This document shows positions 27,236 to 34,691 of a DNA stretch of 64,000 bases, one piece after another. Under the pieces are notes generated by a model. It was not told where the DNA came from. It did not search any database and worked only from the letters and a program-made list of their open reading frames with translations. Made by a program: the position numbers and the translations under genes. Every line of letters begins with the position of its first letter. The first letter of the stretch is position 1. The DNA is taken from assembly GCA_023393095.1 (NCBI GenBank), contig JAEWMT010000135.1:44432-108431 (forward strand), written 5' to 3'. Origin of the DNA: Bacillota bacterium (GTDB lineage Bacteria > Bacillota > Clostridia > Lachnospirales > Lachnospiraceae).

Positions 27236-27976
27236 ATGTGCGTAATAGGACGAATTCATTCCCTTGAAAGCTTTGGTACTGTGGATGGCCCTGGTATCAG
27301 GTTTGTTGTTTTTATGCAGGGCTGCCCCCTGCGTTGTCAATTCTGCCATAATCCAGATACCTGGGAGGTTAACAAGGGGACGGAATATACCCCCGAGCAG
27401 TTAGCGGAAGAAATTATCAAATATAAGTCCTTTATGGAATTCTCAGGTGGTGGAGTAACCTTTACCGGAGGAGAACCACTTCTCCAAGCAAAATTTATTC
27501 TGGAAGTTGTCAAATTACTACAACCGAATCATATATCAGTTGCAATTGATACATCGGGCTATGTATGGAACGAAGATGTAAAGAAGCTTTTGGATTATAC
27601 TGATATTGTTCTTTTGGATATTAAGAATTATGATCCTATCGTATATGAGAATATAACTGGGGTTCCCCTGTCTCCTACACTAAATCTAATGGATTATCTC
27701 AGGGCCTATAATATCAATACCTGGATTCGGTATGTCTTGGTTCCTGGATTATCCGATAATCTAGATAGTGTCATAAAATTATCGGACTATCTTAAGAATT
27801 ATCCTAATGTCACCAAGATTGAGCTACTGGCATTTCATAAAATGGGTGAATACAAATGGAAGGAGCTTGGTCTGGAATACAAACTTTCTGACACCAAAGA
27901 ACCTGATAAGGAACTTATACAGAAGGTGAAAGAAATATTTGAAATCAGCGGGAAAACGGTATCAGTTAATGTTTAG
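27236..27976 (+). CDS. pflA: Pyruvate formate-lyase activating enzyme
   Basis: 246-aa radical SAM enzyme that abstracts hydrogen from the PflB glycine to install the glycyl radical. The cluster motif CPLRCQFC (C-x3-C-x2-C) is near residue 30. It is followed by the SAM-binding FSGGGVTFTGGEPLLQ block and a DTSG strand near 100. Only the one 4Fe-4S motif is present, as in the short PflA type rather than the ferredoxin-containing glycerol dehydratase activases. AAAGGGAGG precedes the ATG. It lies directly downstream of pflB, its substrate gene. Confidence 0.95.
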   Translation: MCVIGRIHSLESFGTVDGPGIRFVVFMQGCPLRCQFCHNPDTWEVNKGTEYTPEQLAEEIIKYKSFMEFSGGGVTFTGGEPLLQAKFILEVVKLLQPNHISVAIDTSGYVWNEDVKKLLDYTDIVLLDIKNYDPIVYENITGVPLSPTLNLMDYLRAYNINTWIRYVLVPGLSDNLDSVIKLSDYLKNYPNVTKIELLAFHKMGEYKWKELGLEYKLSDTKEPDKELIQKVKEIFEISGKTVSVNV

Positions 27977-27997
27977 ATATACTACCTAGTAAAATAG

Positions 27998-28053
27998 AGG
28001 ACGCATAAATAGATGGATTTGTTAATACATCTTAGATATGCGTCCTTAATTTT
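27998..28053 (+). terminator. Terminator of pflA
   Basis: AGGACGCATA pairs with TATGCGTCCT, with an inner AGATG/CATCT stem, followed by TAATTTT. Confidence 0.75.
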
Positions 28054-28154
28054 AAGAGATAAAAGGTAATGCGGAAGATGATGTAATTTTAAGTGGCAAT
28101 TTCTGAAATATTACTGTAGAATAAATATCAAATAAAAAATTGGAGAAGCTTCAT

Positions 28155-28751
28155 ATGAAAGTATACTTAATCAGACATGGACAGACTGATTGGAATATCC
28201 AGCAGAGATTTCAGGGAAGAGAAGATGTTCCGTTAAATGAGGTTGGAATTATGCAGGCGGCTGAGTGCGGTAATGCATTAAAGGGTGATGATTTTAAGGC
28301 AGTAATCACAAGTCCCTTAGTAAGAGCAAGTAAGACAGCCGAAATTATTGCTGACATTGTTTCTGCAGAACAGTTAATCATAGAGAAGCAAATTATTGAA
28401 CGGGATTTTTCTAAGGTTTCCGGAATGACACCCAAGGAACGAGAGGCTTTTTATGCGTCGGGTGAAAAGGATGATAAGGAGCCTTGGGATAAATTGTGCC
28501 ATCGAATGATTTCTTGTATAAAAAGATATGGAGAACAATTTAAATCGAATAATATCATTATGGTATCACATGGAGCATCAATTAATGCTGTATTGTCTGT
28601 ATTGAGTGCAGGTAAGACCGGAACAGGTAAGATAAGATTAAAAAACACGTGCATCAATATTTTGCATTATGATAAAGGTCAATTAAGACTGGGAGAATAT
28701 AATCTTACCGCAGAAGAGTATCTGGAATTAAAGTCAATGAAAAAAACATAA
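28155..28751 (+). CDS. Histidine phosphatase family protein
   Basis: 198 aa of the phosphoglycerate mutase-like superfamily. The catalytic RHG motif is VYLIRHGQTDW at residues 3-13, and the second histidine lies in MVSHGASI near residue 140. These proteins include broad phosphatases and cobalamin or sugar-phosphate phosphatases; the length and motif do not decide the substrate. GGAG lies 9 bases before the ATG at 28155; an in-frame TTG at 28140 was rejected. Transcribed alone between pflA and the tRNA genes. Confidence 0.88.
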   Translation: MKVYLIRHGQTDWNIQQRFQGREDVPLNEVGIMQAAECGNALKGDDFKAVITSPLVRASKTAEIIADIVSAEQLIIEKQIIERDFSKVSGMTPKEREAFYASGEKDDKEPWDKLCHRMISCIKRYGEQFKSNNIIMVSHGASINAVLSVLSAGKTGTGKIRLKNTCINILHYDKGQLRLGEYNLTAEEYLELKSMKKT

Positions 28752-28806
28752 TAAGCTACAATTGTTGGAATATTATATAAAATTAAAAGAATAGGATAAT
28801 TTTCTA

Positions 28807-28835
28807 TTGACAAAGCAGCCATGAATGAATATAAT
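28807..28835 (+). promoter_or_regulatory. tRNA operon promoter
   Basis: A perfect TTGACA at 28807-28812 and perfect TATAAT at 28830-28835 with a 17-base spacer, just upstream of the tRNA-Val gene. This is a full consensus promoter. Confidence 0.9.
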
Positions 28836-28851
28836 TAAACTACTTTCGAAA

Positions 28852-28924
28852 GGGATCTTAGCTCAGCTGGGAGAGCATCTGCCTTACAAGCAGAGGGTCA
28901 TAGGTTCGAGCCCTATAGGTCCCA
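28852..28924 (+). tRNA. tRNA-Val (anticodon TAC)
   Basis: 73 nt. It has a complete cloverleaf: acceptor GGGATCT/AGGTCCC, D arm AGCTCAGCTGGGAGAGC, anticodon loop CTTACAA between TCTGC and GCAGA, and T loop GGTTCGAGCCC, with A as discriminator. CCA is not encoded. It is first in a two-tRNA transcript. Confidence 0.96.
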
Positions 28925-28948
28925 TTTTCATGCAAAGCATGAAAATAT

Positions 28949-29022
28949 GGCGAAGTAGCTCAGTTGGCGAGAGCACGCGGTTCATACCCGCGGTGTCGGC
29001 GGTTCAAATCCGTCCTTCGCTA
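28949..29022 (+). tRNA. tRNA-Met (anticodon CAT), elongator type
   Basis: 74 nt with acceptor GGCGAAG/CTTCGCT, which leaves a G1-U72 pair, and anticodon loop TTCATAC. The anticodon stem CGCGG/CCGCG lacks the three stacked G-C pairs of initiator tRNA. The overall sequence resembles Firmicutes elongator tRNA-Met. CCA is not encoded. A small TTTTCATG/CATGAAAA hairpin separates it from tRNA-Val and could guide processing. A lysidine-modified tRNA-Ile2 is the less likely alternative. Confidence 0.9.
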
Positions 29023-29037
29023 CTATAAAGAAATGGG

Positions 29038-29068
29038 ACAGCAGTAATCGGTGATTACTGCTGTTTTT
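29038..29068 (+). terminator. Terminator of the tRNA operon
   Basis: A perfect 12-bp stem, ACAGCAGTAATC with GATTACTGCTGT, a three-base loop, then TTTTT. Confidence 0.95.
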
Positions 29069-29085
29069 ATGTAAATTTCTTATAT

Positions 29086-29182
29086 GATTAGGGTGTCAAA
29101 AGTCAGATACAAACTAGATTAATGAATATATATGCACAAATATTCATCTCACAACATAAATCTGACTTTTGACACCCTAATC
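29086..29182. mobile_element. Family B miniature palindromic element
   Basis: 97 bp with perfect 23-bp inverted ends that begin GATTAGGGTGTCAAAAGTC. An internal ATGAATAT/ATATTCAT palindrome is present. It is the reverse complement of the outer parts of the element at 39.2 kb. It lies between the tRNA terminator and the folate riboswitch promoter. A family A fragment (CGTAATTGCGAAAAC) follows at 29189. Confidence 0.75.
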
Positions 29183-29205
29183 CTTATACGTAATTGCGAA
29201 AACCC

Positions 29206-29233
29206 TTGCAAAATCAAAATCCTATGTTATACT
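29206..29233 (+). promoter_or_regulatory. Promoter of the folate operon leader
   Basis: TTGCAA at 29206-29211 and TATACT at 29228-29233 with a 16-base spacer. Transcription would begin about 12 bases before the riboswitch. Confidence 0.6.
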
Positions 29234-29252
29234 TAGGTTAAAAAATGATAGA

Positions 29253-29348
29253 AGCAGAGTAGGAACATGTGCGTTAAGTGCTGGGTGAACAGGGAGTTGT
29301 CATCCGGACGAAAAGGATACTTGCGGTACATGGCCCGCATCCCGCTGC
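29253..29348 (+). ncRNA. Tetrahydrofolate (THF) riboswitch, class I
   Basis: The conserved THF riboswitch features occur in order: P1 GCAG with CTGC, the GAGTAG junction, GCGTTAAGTG, GGGAGTTG, GGACGAA, GCGGTACAT and GCATCCCGCTGC. This aptamer binds reduced folates and lowers expression of folate synthesis or transport genes. Here it precedes folE, an HD gene, folP and folB-folK. The aptamer ends 434 bases before folE. A weak hairpin (TATCTC with GAGATA, then T7, 29510-29553) may be the terminator of its expression platform. Confidence 0.9.
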
Positions 29349-29447
29349 TACAGTATGATAATCAAATAGTGACTATTCAGTCATAGCAGTTCTTACGAAT
29401 CGATGTGCACATAATATGCTAAAAGACGTAATTAAGCGTTGTCTAAC

Positions 29448-29559
29448 TAGAAATTCTTCGAAGTTCTAGGAGATTGTTGAATAGTTATATCAGATATATT
29501 TATTTGGTCTTATCTCTTATTGTAGTAAAAGGTCTGCAAAGGAGATATTTTTTTATGCT
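29448..29559 (+). promoter_or_regulatory. Possible expression platform of the THF riboswitch
   Basis: A CTAGAA/TTCTAG hairpin at 29448-29470 is followed at about 29510-29553 by TATCTC pairing with GAGATA ahead of seven T. The loop is long and the stem short, so termination here is tentative. Confidence 0.35.
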
Positions 29560-29575
29560 CAAAAAAGGCTCTTTG

Positions 29576-29746
29576 TAACTAATATTATCGGAACCAAGAA
29601 CTGATCCGATAATCGAGATGCACGGCGCAAAAACCGCGCCTTTTATCAGAAATTAGGAATACAATTTCTGATAACTAATATTATCGGAACCAAAAACATG
29701 ATCCGATAATCAAGATGCATGGCGTAGCACCTGCGCCTCTTATCAG
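29576..29746 (+). ncRNA. Tandem structured RNA candidate in the folE leader
   Basis: Two ~75-nt copies, 29576-29649 and 29672-29746, differ at about ten positions. Each has a 9-bp stem (ATTATCGGA/TCCGATAAT) with a variable loop, the joining segment GATGCA, a GC-rich second stem (GGCGC/GCGCC in copy 1; GGCGTAG/CTGCGCC with one G-U pair in copy 2), and a closing TTATCAG. In copy 2, CTGATAA (29668-29674) can close a three-way junction with TTATCAG at 29740. The same CTGATAA can instead form a 12-bp hairpin with 29643-29654. No known riboswitch class was recognised. Confidence 0.55.
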
Positions 29747-29782
29747 ACAAACTATAATATCAGGTACAATAGGAGAAGATAA

Positions 29783-30334
29783 ATGTATAATTATGACAAA
29801 GTAAAAGAAGGAATAAAGCTTATACTTGAGGGCATCGGAGAAGATATCAATAGAGAAGGATTACTGGAAACTCCTGATAGAATTGCACGTATGTATGAAG
29901 ATATATTCTCATCAGTGAATAAAGATGGAGATGAGATTCTTGCTAAACAATTTGAAATTGACAATAAAAATATAGTGATAGAAAAGAATATAACATTTTT
30001 TTCTATGTGTGAACATCACTTATTACCATTTTATGGAGAAGTAAGTATTGCATATATACCAAATTGTAAAGTGGTTGGTCTTTCTAAACTAGCGCGAATA
30101 GTTGATTTTTATAGCAGAAAACCTCAAATTCAAGAAAGATTTACAGAAGAAATAGCATCGGCTATTATGCGATCTGTTAACGCTGAAGGTGTAATAGTAA
30201 AAGTGGAAGCAGAACACATGTGTATGTCAATGAGAGGAATTAAAAATGTAGGAAGTAAAGCGGTAACATTATCAGCGTATGGAGAACTGAAAAGTAATAA
30301 TGAATATCGTAAAGAAGTTTTAAGTTTGCTTTAA
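29783..30334 (+). CDS. folE: GTP cyclohydrolase I FolE
   Basis: 183 aa, usual length. Converts GTP to 7,8-dihydroneopterin triphosphate, the first step of folate synthesis. The zinc ligands are present: Cys76 and His79 in MCEHHLLPF, and Cys147 in EHMCMSMRG. The N-terminal helix block TPDRIARMYEDIF is typical. GGAGAAGAT precedes the ATG. It is first in a folate gene cluster under the THF riboswitch, and the leader also carries the tandem RNA motif. Confidence 0.97.
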   Translation: MYNYDKVKEGIKLILEGIGEDINREGLLETPDRIARMYEDIFSSVNKDGDEILAKQFEIDNKNIVIEKNITFFSMCEHHLLPFYGEVSIAYIPNCKVVGLSKLARIVDFYSRKPQIQERFTEEIASAIMRSVNAEGVIVKVEAEHMCMSMRGIKNVGSKAVTLSAYGELKSNNEYRKEVLSLL

Positions 30335-30417
30335 TAAGAAGGACATAAATTTAGAATAGGTTTTTAATTTGCTTTAACAATATAATATCAAAAAGTTCTT
30401 ATAGAATGGATTAGATA

Positions 30418-30981
30418 ATGGATAAAATAGATAAATTGTTGAATCATAAAAGCTACATTGATGCATTAGATAAGATCACTGAGTATGAAATTAACCGTGA
30501 ATTTTGTAAGCATGGTATCGAGCATTTATTAGATGTTGCGAGAATAGCGTATATTATTAACTTGGAAGAGCACCTACAGATACCGAAAGAAATCATATAT
30601 GCTGTAGCTCTTCTACATGATATTGGAAGAGGAGCACAATACTCGGTGGGAACACCACATAATGAAGCTTCCGTTGAAATTTCCAGAGTGATACTGGACG
30701 AGATAGGCTTCACAGATATCGAACAGAATCAAATATTAAATGCAATCCATCATCATGGCATTCATGGTGATCAGCATGGTAAATACGGTAATCATTATAG
30801 CAATCAGGGTAATCATGGAAATTATGGTAACAAAGGGAAAGAGTTCACTCATAACGTAGAGGATAATTTATGTTATATAATGAATCATGCTGATCAATTA
30901 TCCAGGACATGTTTCCATTGTTCGGCATATGAACAATGTTATTGGAATATATCAAAGAAAAACAAAACAATCTATTATTAA
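30418..30981 (+). CDS. HD-domain protein of the folate cluster
   Basis: 187 aa. The HD phosphohydrolase motifs are visible: CKHGIEHLLDVARIA supplies the first His, and AVALLHDIGRG near residue 68 is the HD pair. A third element is NAIHHHG near 108. After it comes a low-complexity His/Gly/Asn-rich stretch (about 108-138, with repeats such as HGDQHGKYGNH and NQGNHGNYGN), then a Cys-containing tail (CFHCSAYEQC). The position between folE and folP suggests a role in pterin metabolism, perhaps dephosphorylating the folE product, but that is inference. No clear Shine-Dalgarno is seen before the ATG. Confidence 0.75.
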   Translation: MDKIDKLLNHKSYIDALDKITEYEINREFCKHGIEHLLDVARIAYIINLEEHLQIPKEIIYAVALLHDIGRGAQYSVGTPHNEASVEISRVILDEIGFTDIEQNQILNAIHHHGIHGDQHGKYGNHYSNQGNHGNYGNKGKEFTHNVEDNLCYIMNHADQLSRTCFHCSAYEQCYWNISKKNKTIYY

Positions 30982-31003
30982 GTAGCAGAGTTTTTAATTA
31001 CTT

Positions 31004-31155
31004 AGATAATATCTAAATTTATAATTTGAGATATTGTATATACAGCAAATACTATTATGGGTGAAAGTAATATGTTAAAACACTTATTTCTGAAGAAAGT
31101 GCTGGAACGGAGAAATATATCTGCTATGTATGAAATTACAAAGACGAAAATAAAA
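31004..31155. mobile_element. Family A element, degraded copy
   Basis: Clearly related, in reverse orientation, to the element at 55048-55212. Shared blocks include AGATATTGTATA-ACAGC, AATACTATT, GAAAGTAA, GTTAAAACACTT, GGAACGGAGAAATA and ATTACAAAGAC. The ends are worn and no direct repeats are visible. It fills the gap between the HD gene and folP and runs up to the folP ribosome binding site. Confidence 0.65.
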
Positions 31156-31171
31156 AGGAGCCGCGTCTAAA

Positions 31172-32011
31172 ATGAAAATTGGAAATAAGATTTTTGATTT
31201 TGAAAATAAAGGTTATATCATGGGTATCTTAAACGTAACTCCTGATTCATTTTCGGACGGTGGAAATAATATTGATTTAGATTCTGCACTTTATCATACA
31301 CAACAAATGATTCATGATGGTGCCGATATGATAGATGTTGGTGGCGAGTCCACTCGACCTAATTATACAATGATTTCTGAGGAAGAAGAAATTGATAGAG
31401 TATGCCCGATAATCGAGGGAATCAAAAAGAGATTTGATATTGCTATTTCCCTCGATACATATAAAACCAAGGTGGCTTCTGCCGGTATAAGGGTAGGAGT
31501 TGATATGATAAATGATATTTGGGGTTTAAAATGGGATGGTATGATGGCACCTTTACTGGCGGAACAAAAGATACCAGTATGTATCATGCATAATCGAAAA
31601 GAAGGAAATTATCAGAATTTAATTGAGGATGTAAAAAAGGATTTGTTACAAAGTATTGATATAGCAATAAGTTCAGGAGTGACTAGAGATAGAATCATAT
31701 TGGATCCGGGAATAGGCTTTGCGAAAAGCTTAGATGAAAATCTTCTTATCATGAAACACTTAGAAAGTATAACTGAATTAGGTTATCCGTTGCTATTAGG
31801 AACATCACGAAAATCAATGATTGGGTTGTCCTTAAATCTTAATGTAAATGAAAGAGAAGAGGGAACGATGGCTACTACAGTAATTGGACGTATAAAAGGC
31901 TGCAGTATATTCCGTGTTCATAATGTGAAAGGAAATTTAAGAACATTAAAAATGACAGAAGAAATTCTGAAAGCTGGAGATAATCAAAATAAGCTTTATA
32001 ATACATTGTAA
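31172..32011 (+). CDS. folP: Dihydropteroate synthase FolP
   Basis: 279 aa. Joins p-aminobenzoate to 6-hydroxymethyl-dihydropterin pyrophosphate; it is the sulfonamide target. The two family signatures are present: GILNVTPDSFSDGG near residue 18 and DVGGESTRPN near 56. The DPGIGFAKS and LGTSRKS blocks follow. AAAAGGAG lies upstream of the ATG, right at the edge of a degraded family A element. It is the second pathway gene of the folate operon. Confidence 0.97.
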   Translation: MKIGNKIFDFENKGYIMGILNVTPDSFSDGGNNIDLDSALYHTQQMIHDGADMIDVGGESTRPNYTMISEEEEIDRVCPIIEGIKKRFDIAISLDTYKTKVASAGIRVGVDMINDIWGLKWDGMMAPLLAEQKIPVCIMHNRKEGNYQNLIEDVKKDLLQSIDIAISSGVTRDRIILDPGIGFAKSLDENLLIMKHLESITELGYPLLLGTSRKSMIGLSLNLNVNEREEGTMATTVIGRIKGCSIFRVHNVKGNLRTLKMTEEILKAGDNQNKLYNTL

Positions 32012-32165
32012 AAAGAATTTCTAGATTAAATAATGTTATACCATAATAATTTAGTTATCTCAGTTAACTCGGTTTATTATGTGTACATGTACTTAAAAAT
32101 GTGCGTTTCGTAAGGAACGCTGAGACTGGATAGTTACGTCATCAATAAGAATGGAGGCCGATAAA

Positions 32166-32996
32166 TTGTTGGACAAGATAATAATTGAAGAATTACAATT
32201 GTATGGATATCATGGAGTTCTTGAGGAAGAAAAGCGGTTAGGGCAAAAATTTTTGGTTTCCCTTGTATTATATGGAGAATTTATAAAGTCAGAAAATAAT
32301 GATAGAATAGAAGATACAATTAGTTATAGTGAAGTTTGTCATTTTATTGAAGGCGAATTTACAAAAAAGAGCTTTGACTTAATAGAAAGTGTAGCTAATT
32401 ATATCGGAATACAGCTTTTAATTAAATTTCCAGGGTTAAAAAAGGTCGATGTTGAAGTAAAAAAACCATGGGCACCGATAGGACTTCCTTTCAAGAATGT
32501 TTCAGTTTTTACCTCGAAAGAATGGCATACGGTTTATCTTGCATTAGGATCCAATATGGGTGATAAAGCTTCTTTCTTAGATATGGCGATTTCGGAATTA
32601 AATAAGGACCCACTAAGTAAAAATGTTGCTGAATCAAAGAGAATGATAACGAAACCATATGGTTATCTTGACCAGGATGATTTTTTAAATTCCTGTGTAT
32701 GTATTAAAACAATTCGAAAACCAAAAGAAATGTTGTCATTAACCCAATCGATAGAGATGAAAGCAAACAGAGAAAGAAAGATCCACTGGGGGCCTAGAAC
32801 ATTGGATGTTGATATTTTATTATTTGATGATATTGTTTATCAAGATGATAATTTGATAATTCCGCATGTAGATATGGCTAACAGGGAGTTTGTTCTGGCG
32901 CCATTAATGGAAATTGCTCCGTACTATATTCATCCGATCTTGCTTAAGAGCATTAAGCAAATATTTCAAGAGTTACAAGAAGGAAAGAAGGAATAA
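32166..32996 (+). CDS. folK: Bifunctional dihydroneopterin aldolase / HPPK (FolB-FolK fusion)
   Basis: 276 aa. Residues 1-118 are dihydroneopterin aldolase (IIIEELQLYGYHGVLEEEK; SYSEVCHFIE; the Lys of VEVKKPWAP). Residues 120-276 are hydroxymethylpterin pyrophosphokinase (VYLALGSNMGDK; GPRTLDVDILLFDD; HVDMANREFVLAPL). The two steps are consecutive in folate synthesis and the fusion is common in Firmicutes. ATG 32151 overlaps the GGAGG at 32153-32157, so the TTG at 32166, 8 bases after that site, is the likelier start; TTG 32169 is also possible. Confidence 0.93.
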   Translation: MLDKIIIEELQLYGYHGVLEEEKRLGQKFLVSLVLYGEFIKSENNDRIEDTISYSEVCHFIEGEFTKKSFDLIESVANYIGIQLLIKFPGLKKVDVEVKKPWAPIGLPFKNVSVFTSKEWHTVYLALGSNMGDKASFLDMAISELNKDPLSKNVAESKRMITKPYGYLDQDDFLNSCVCIKTIRKPKEMLSLTQSIEMKANRERKIHWGPRTLDVDILLFDDIVYQDDNLIIPHVDMANREFVLAPLMEIAPYYIHPILLKSIKQIFQELQEGKKE

Positions 32997-32999
32997 TCT

Positions 33000-33548
33000 A
33001 TGAAATTAATGATAGCATCAGATATACACGGTTCATCCTATTATTGTAAACATATGCTGAAAGCATTTGAGGATGAAAATGCCGATAGGCTACTTTTGCT
33101 TGGGGATATTTTGTATCATGGTCCACGTAATGATTTGCCGAAAGATTATGCGCCGAAGGAAGTTATTACTATGCTTAACGAAGTTAAGGATAGAGTATTA
33201 TGCGTCCGCGGTAATTGTGACACTGAGGTTGATCAGATGGTTTTGGAATTTCCGATACTGGCTGATTATGCCGTTGTTTTGGCTGGAGCTCATGTTTTAT
33301 ATGCAACCCACGGCCATCAATACAATGAAAATCATCTGCCACCTTTACAAAAAGGAGATATTCTGCTGAATGGACATACTCATGTTCCAAAGTATGTTGA
33401 ATATGAGGACTATGTGTATATGAATCCAGGTTCTATATCCATACCAAAAGAAAACAGCTGCCCTAGTTATATGATTTTACAGGGTACAACATTTGCTTGG
33501 AAATCCCTTGAAGATGGCATGGAATATTTATCCTATCAATTAAAATAG
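33000..33548 (+). CDS. yfcE: YfcE-type metallophosphoesterase
   Basis: 182 aa of the small MPP phosphodiesterase family. The metal ligands are visible: SDIHGS (Asp8, His10), LGDIL, RGNCD near residue 64, THGHQYN near 103 and NGHTHVP near 122. Relatives hydrolyse artificial phosphodiesters, and the cellular substrate is unknown. It starts three bases after the folB-folK stop, so it is probably co-transcribed with the folate genes. Confidence 0.93.
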   Translation: MKLMIASDIHGSSYYCKHMLKAFEDENADRLLLLGDILYHGPRNDLPKDYAPKEVITMLNEVKDRVLCVRGNCDTEVDQMVLEFPILADYAVVLAGAHVLYATHGHQYNENHLPPLQKGDILLNGHTHVPKYVEYEDYVYMNPGSISIPKENSCPSYMILQGTTFAWKSLEDGMEYLSYQLK

Positions 33549-33630
33549 TAGGGTTAGAGTTAGATGTATTAATAAGTTTAAGACAATGCATGATAGGTTT
33601 TAAAGTAAGAAAAAGGAGGAATATAAAGCC

Positions 33631-34185
33631 ATGAGGATTGGAACAGGCTATGACGTTCATAAATTAGTAGAAGAAAGGGACTTAATTCTCGGTGGAGTTA
33701 AGATATCCTATGAAAAAGGATTACTTGGGCATTCTGATGCTGATGTTTTGCTTCATGCTATTATGGATGCTTTATTAGGAGCTGCAGCACTCGGGGATAT
33801 CGGGAAGCATTTTCCGGACACCGATTCGGCTTACCGTGGAATATCCAGTATTGAGCTATTAAAACGGGTGAAAGCTTTGATAGAAGCGAAGCTTTATATG
33901 GTAGAGAATATAGATGCAACGATTATAGCTCAGAGGCCAAAGCTAGCTTCCTATTTACCGGAGATGGTTAGCAATATCGCAACAGCTCTTCAGATTGAAG
34001 AAGACAGAGTAAATATAAAAGCAACCACAGAGGAAGGTCTCGGCTTTACCGGAGAGGGTTTGGGGATTGCAGCGAATGCAGTATGTTTATTAGAGAATAT
34101 GATGAATTATCAGTATAATGTTACCCCGGATACTAATGCAGCAGACAGTAAATGTAGCAGCTGCAGCGGTTGTTCGAAGCGGTAG
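33631..34185 (+). CDS. ispF: 2-C-methyl-D-erythritol 2,4-cyclodiphosphate synthase IspF
   Basis: 184 aa. Cyclises CDP-methylerythritol 2-phosphate in the MEP isoprenoid pathway. The zinc ligands Asp8 and His10 (GYDVHK) and His42 (GHSDADVLLHA) are present, as is the TTEEGLGFTGEG segment. The usual core ends near residue 157. Here a 27-residue tail follows that ends in a CxxCxxC cluster (CSSCSGC), not a normal part of the enzyme. AAGGAGG precedes the ATG. It lies at the end of the folate operon direction but may have its own promoter. Confidence 0.95.
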   Translation: MRIGTGYDVHKLVEERDLILGGVKISYEKGLLGHSDADVLLHAIMDALLGAAALGDIGKHFPDTDSAYRGISSIELLKRVKALIEAKLYMVENIDATIIAQRPKLASYLPEMVSNIATALQIEEDRVNIKATTEEGLGFTGEGLGIAANAVCLLENMMNYQYNVTPDTNAADSKCSSCSGCSKR

Positions 34186-34192
34186 ATTATTA

Positions 34193-34269
34193 CAGAAATT
34201 TGGCTGGATGATTGCAATCTATGTTTCCGAATCGGAGATATAGATTGCAATCATCCAGCCAAATTTCTG
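34193..34269. repeat. 77-bp near-perfect palindrome after ispF
   Basis: 30-base perfect arms (34193-34222 and 34240-34269) begin CAGAAATTTGGCTGGATG. The 17-base loop contains a further TCCGA/TCGGA pair. No T-run follows, so it is not a classical terminator, though it may still stop or stabilise the ispF transcript. Confidence 0.8.
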
Positions 34270-34327
34270 GCTAGGCTCAACTTTTACGGTAAATGTTAAG
34301 TCCGTACGAATTCACATAAAGTTGATA

Positions 34328-34356
34328 TTGACAAAATATTTATCCATGCATACAAT
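34328..34356 (+). promoter_or_regulatory. Promoter of the cysE-cysS T-box transcript
   Basis: TTGACA at 34328-34333 and TACAAT at 34351-34356, 17 bases apart. Transcription would start about 20 bases before the T-box stem I. Confidence 0.8.
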
Positions 34357-34383
34357 ATAACATAGTAAATAAATATACTTTAA

Positions 34384-34628
34384 AAGCGAAGAACGGAAAA
34401 GTAACTCATAAATTCGTATCAGAGATAGAATGTCCTCGGCTGAAAGCATTCTTTACAAAGATGTGAGTGAAGTGCATCCGGGAGCTGGTTCGGTGAGACA
34501 ATTGTTTAGCTGGGCACGGTAACAGCCGTTATATGGAAAAGATGTATGCACCTTGTATTATAAATGTATACAAATAGAGTGGAACCGCGATTTTCACCGC
34601 CTCTATATCTGGAGGCGGTTTTTTGTTG
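34384..34628 (+). ncRNA. T-box leader, cysteine-specific
   Basis: The canonical parts are present: stem I opening AAGCGAAGAACGG, an AGAGATAGAATG / GGCTGAAAG region, the specifier region GAAGTGCATCC with TGC (Cys) at 34473-34475, and the T-box AGAGTGGAACCGCG at 34576-34589, whose TGGA pairs with uncharged tRNA ends. The terminator ACCGCCTC/GAGGCGGT followed by T6 (34597-34625) is next. Uncharged tRNA-Cys would favour read-through into cysE and cysS, which fits both genes. Confidence 0.93.
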
Positions 34629-34691
34629 TATAGAAATATGTGATATACCAAAAAAATTATATTGAATATTTATTAAAAAGGGGATACCAAT

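Noticed and set aside
28825..29028. 67-codon open frame across the tRNA region
   Set aside because: It lies over two complete tRNA genes and is not coding.
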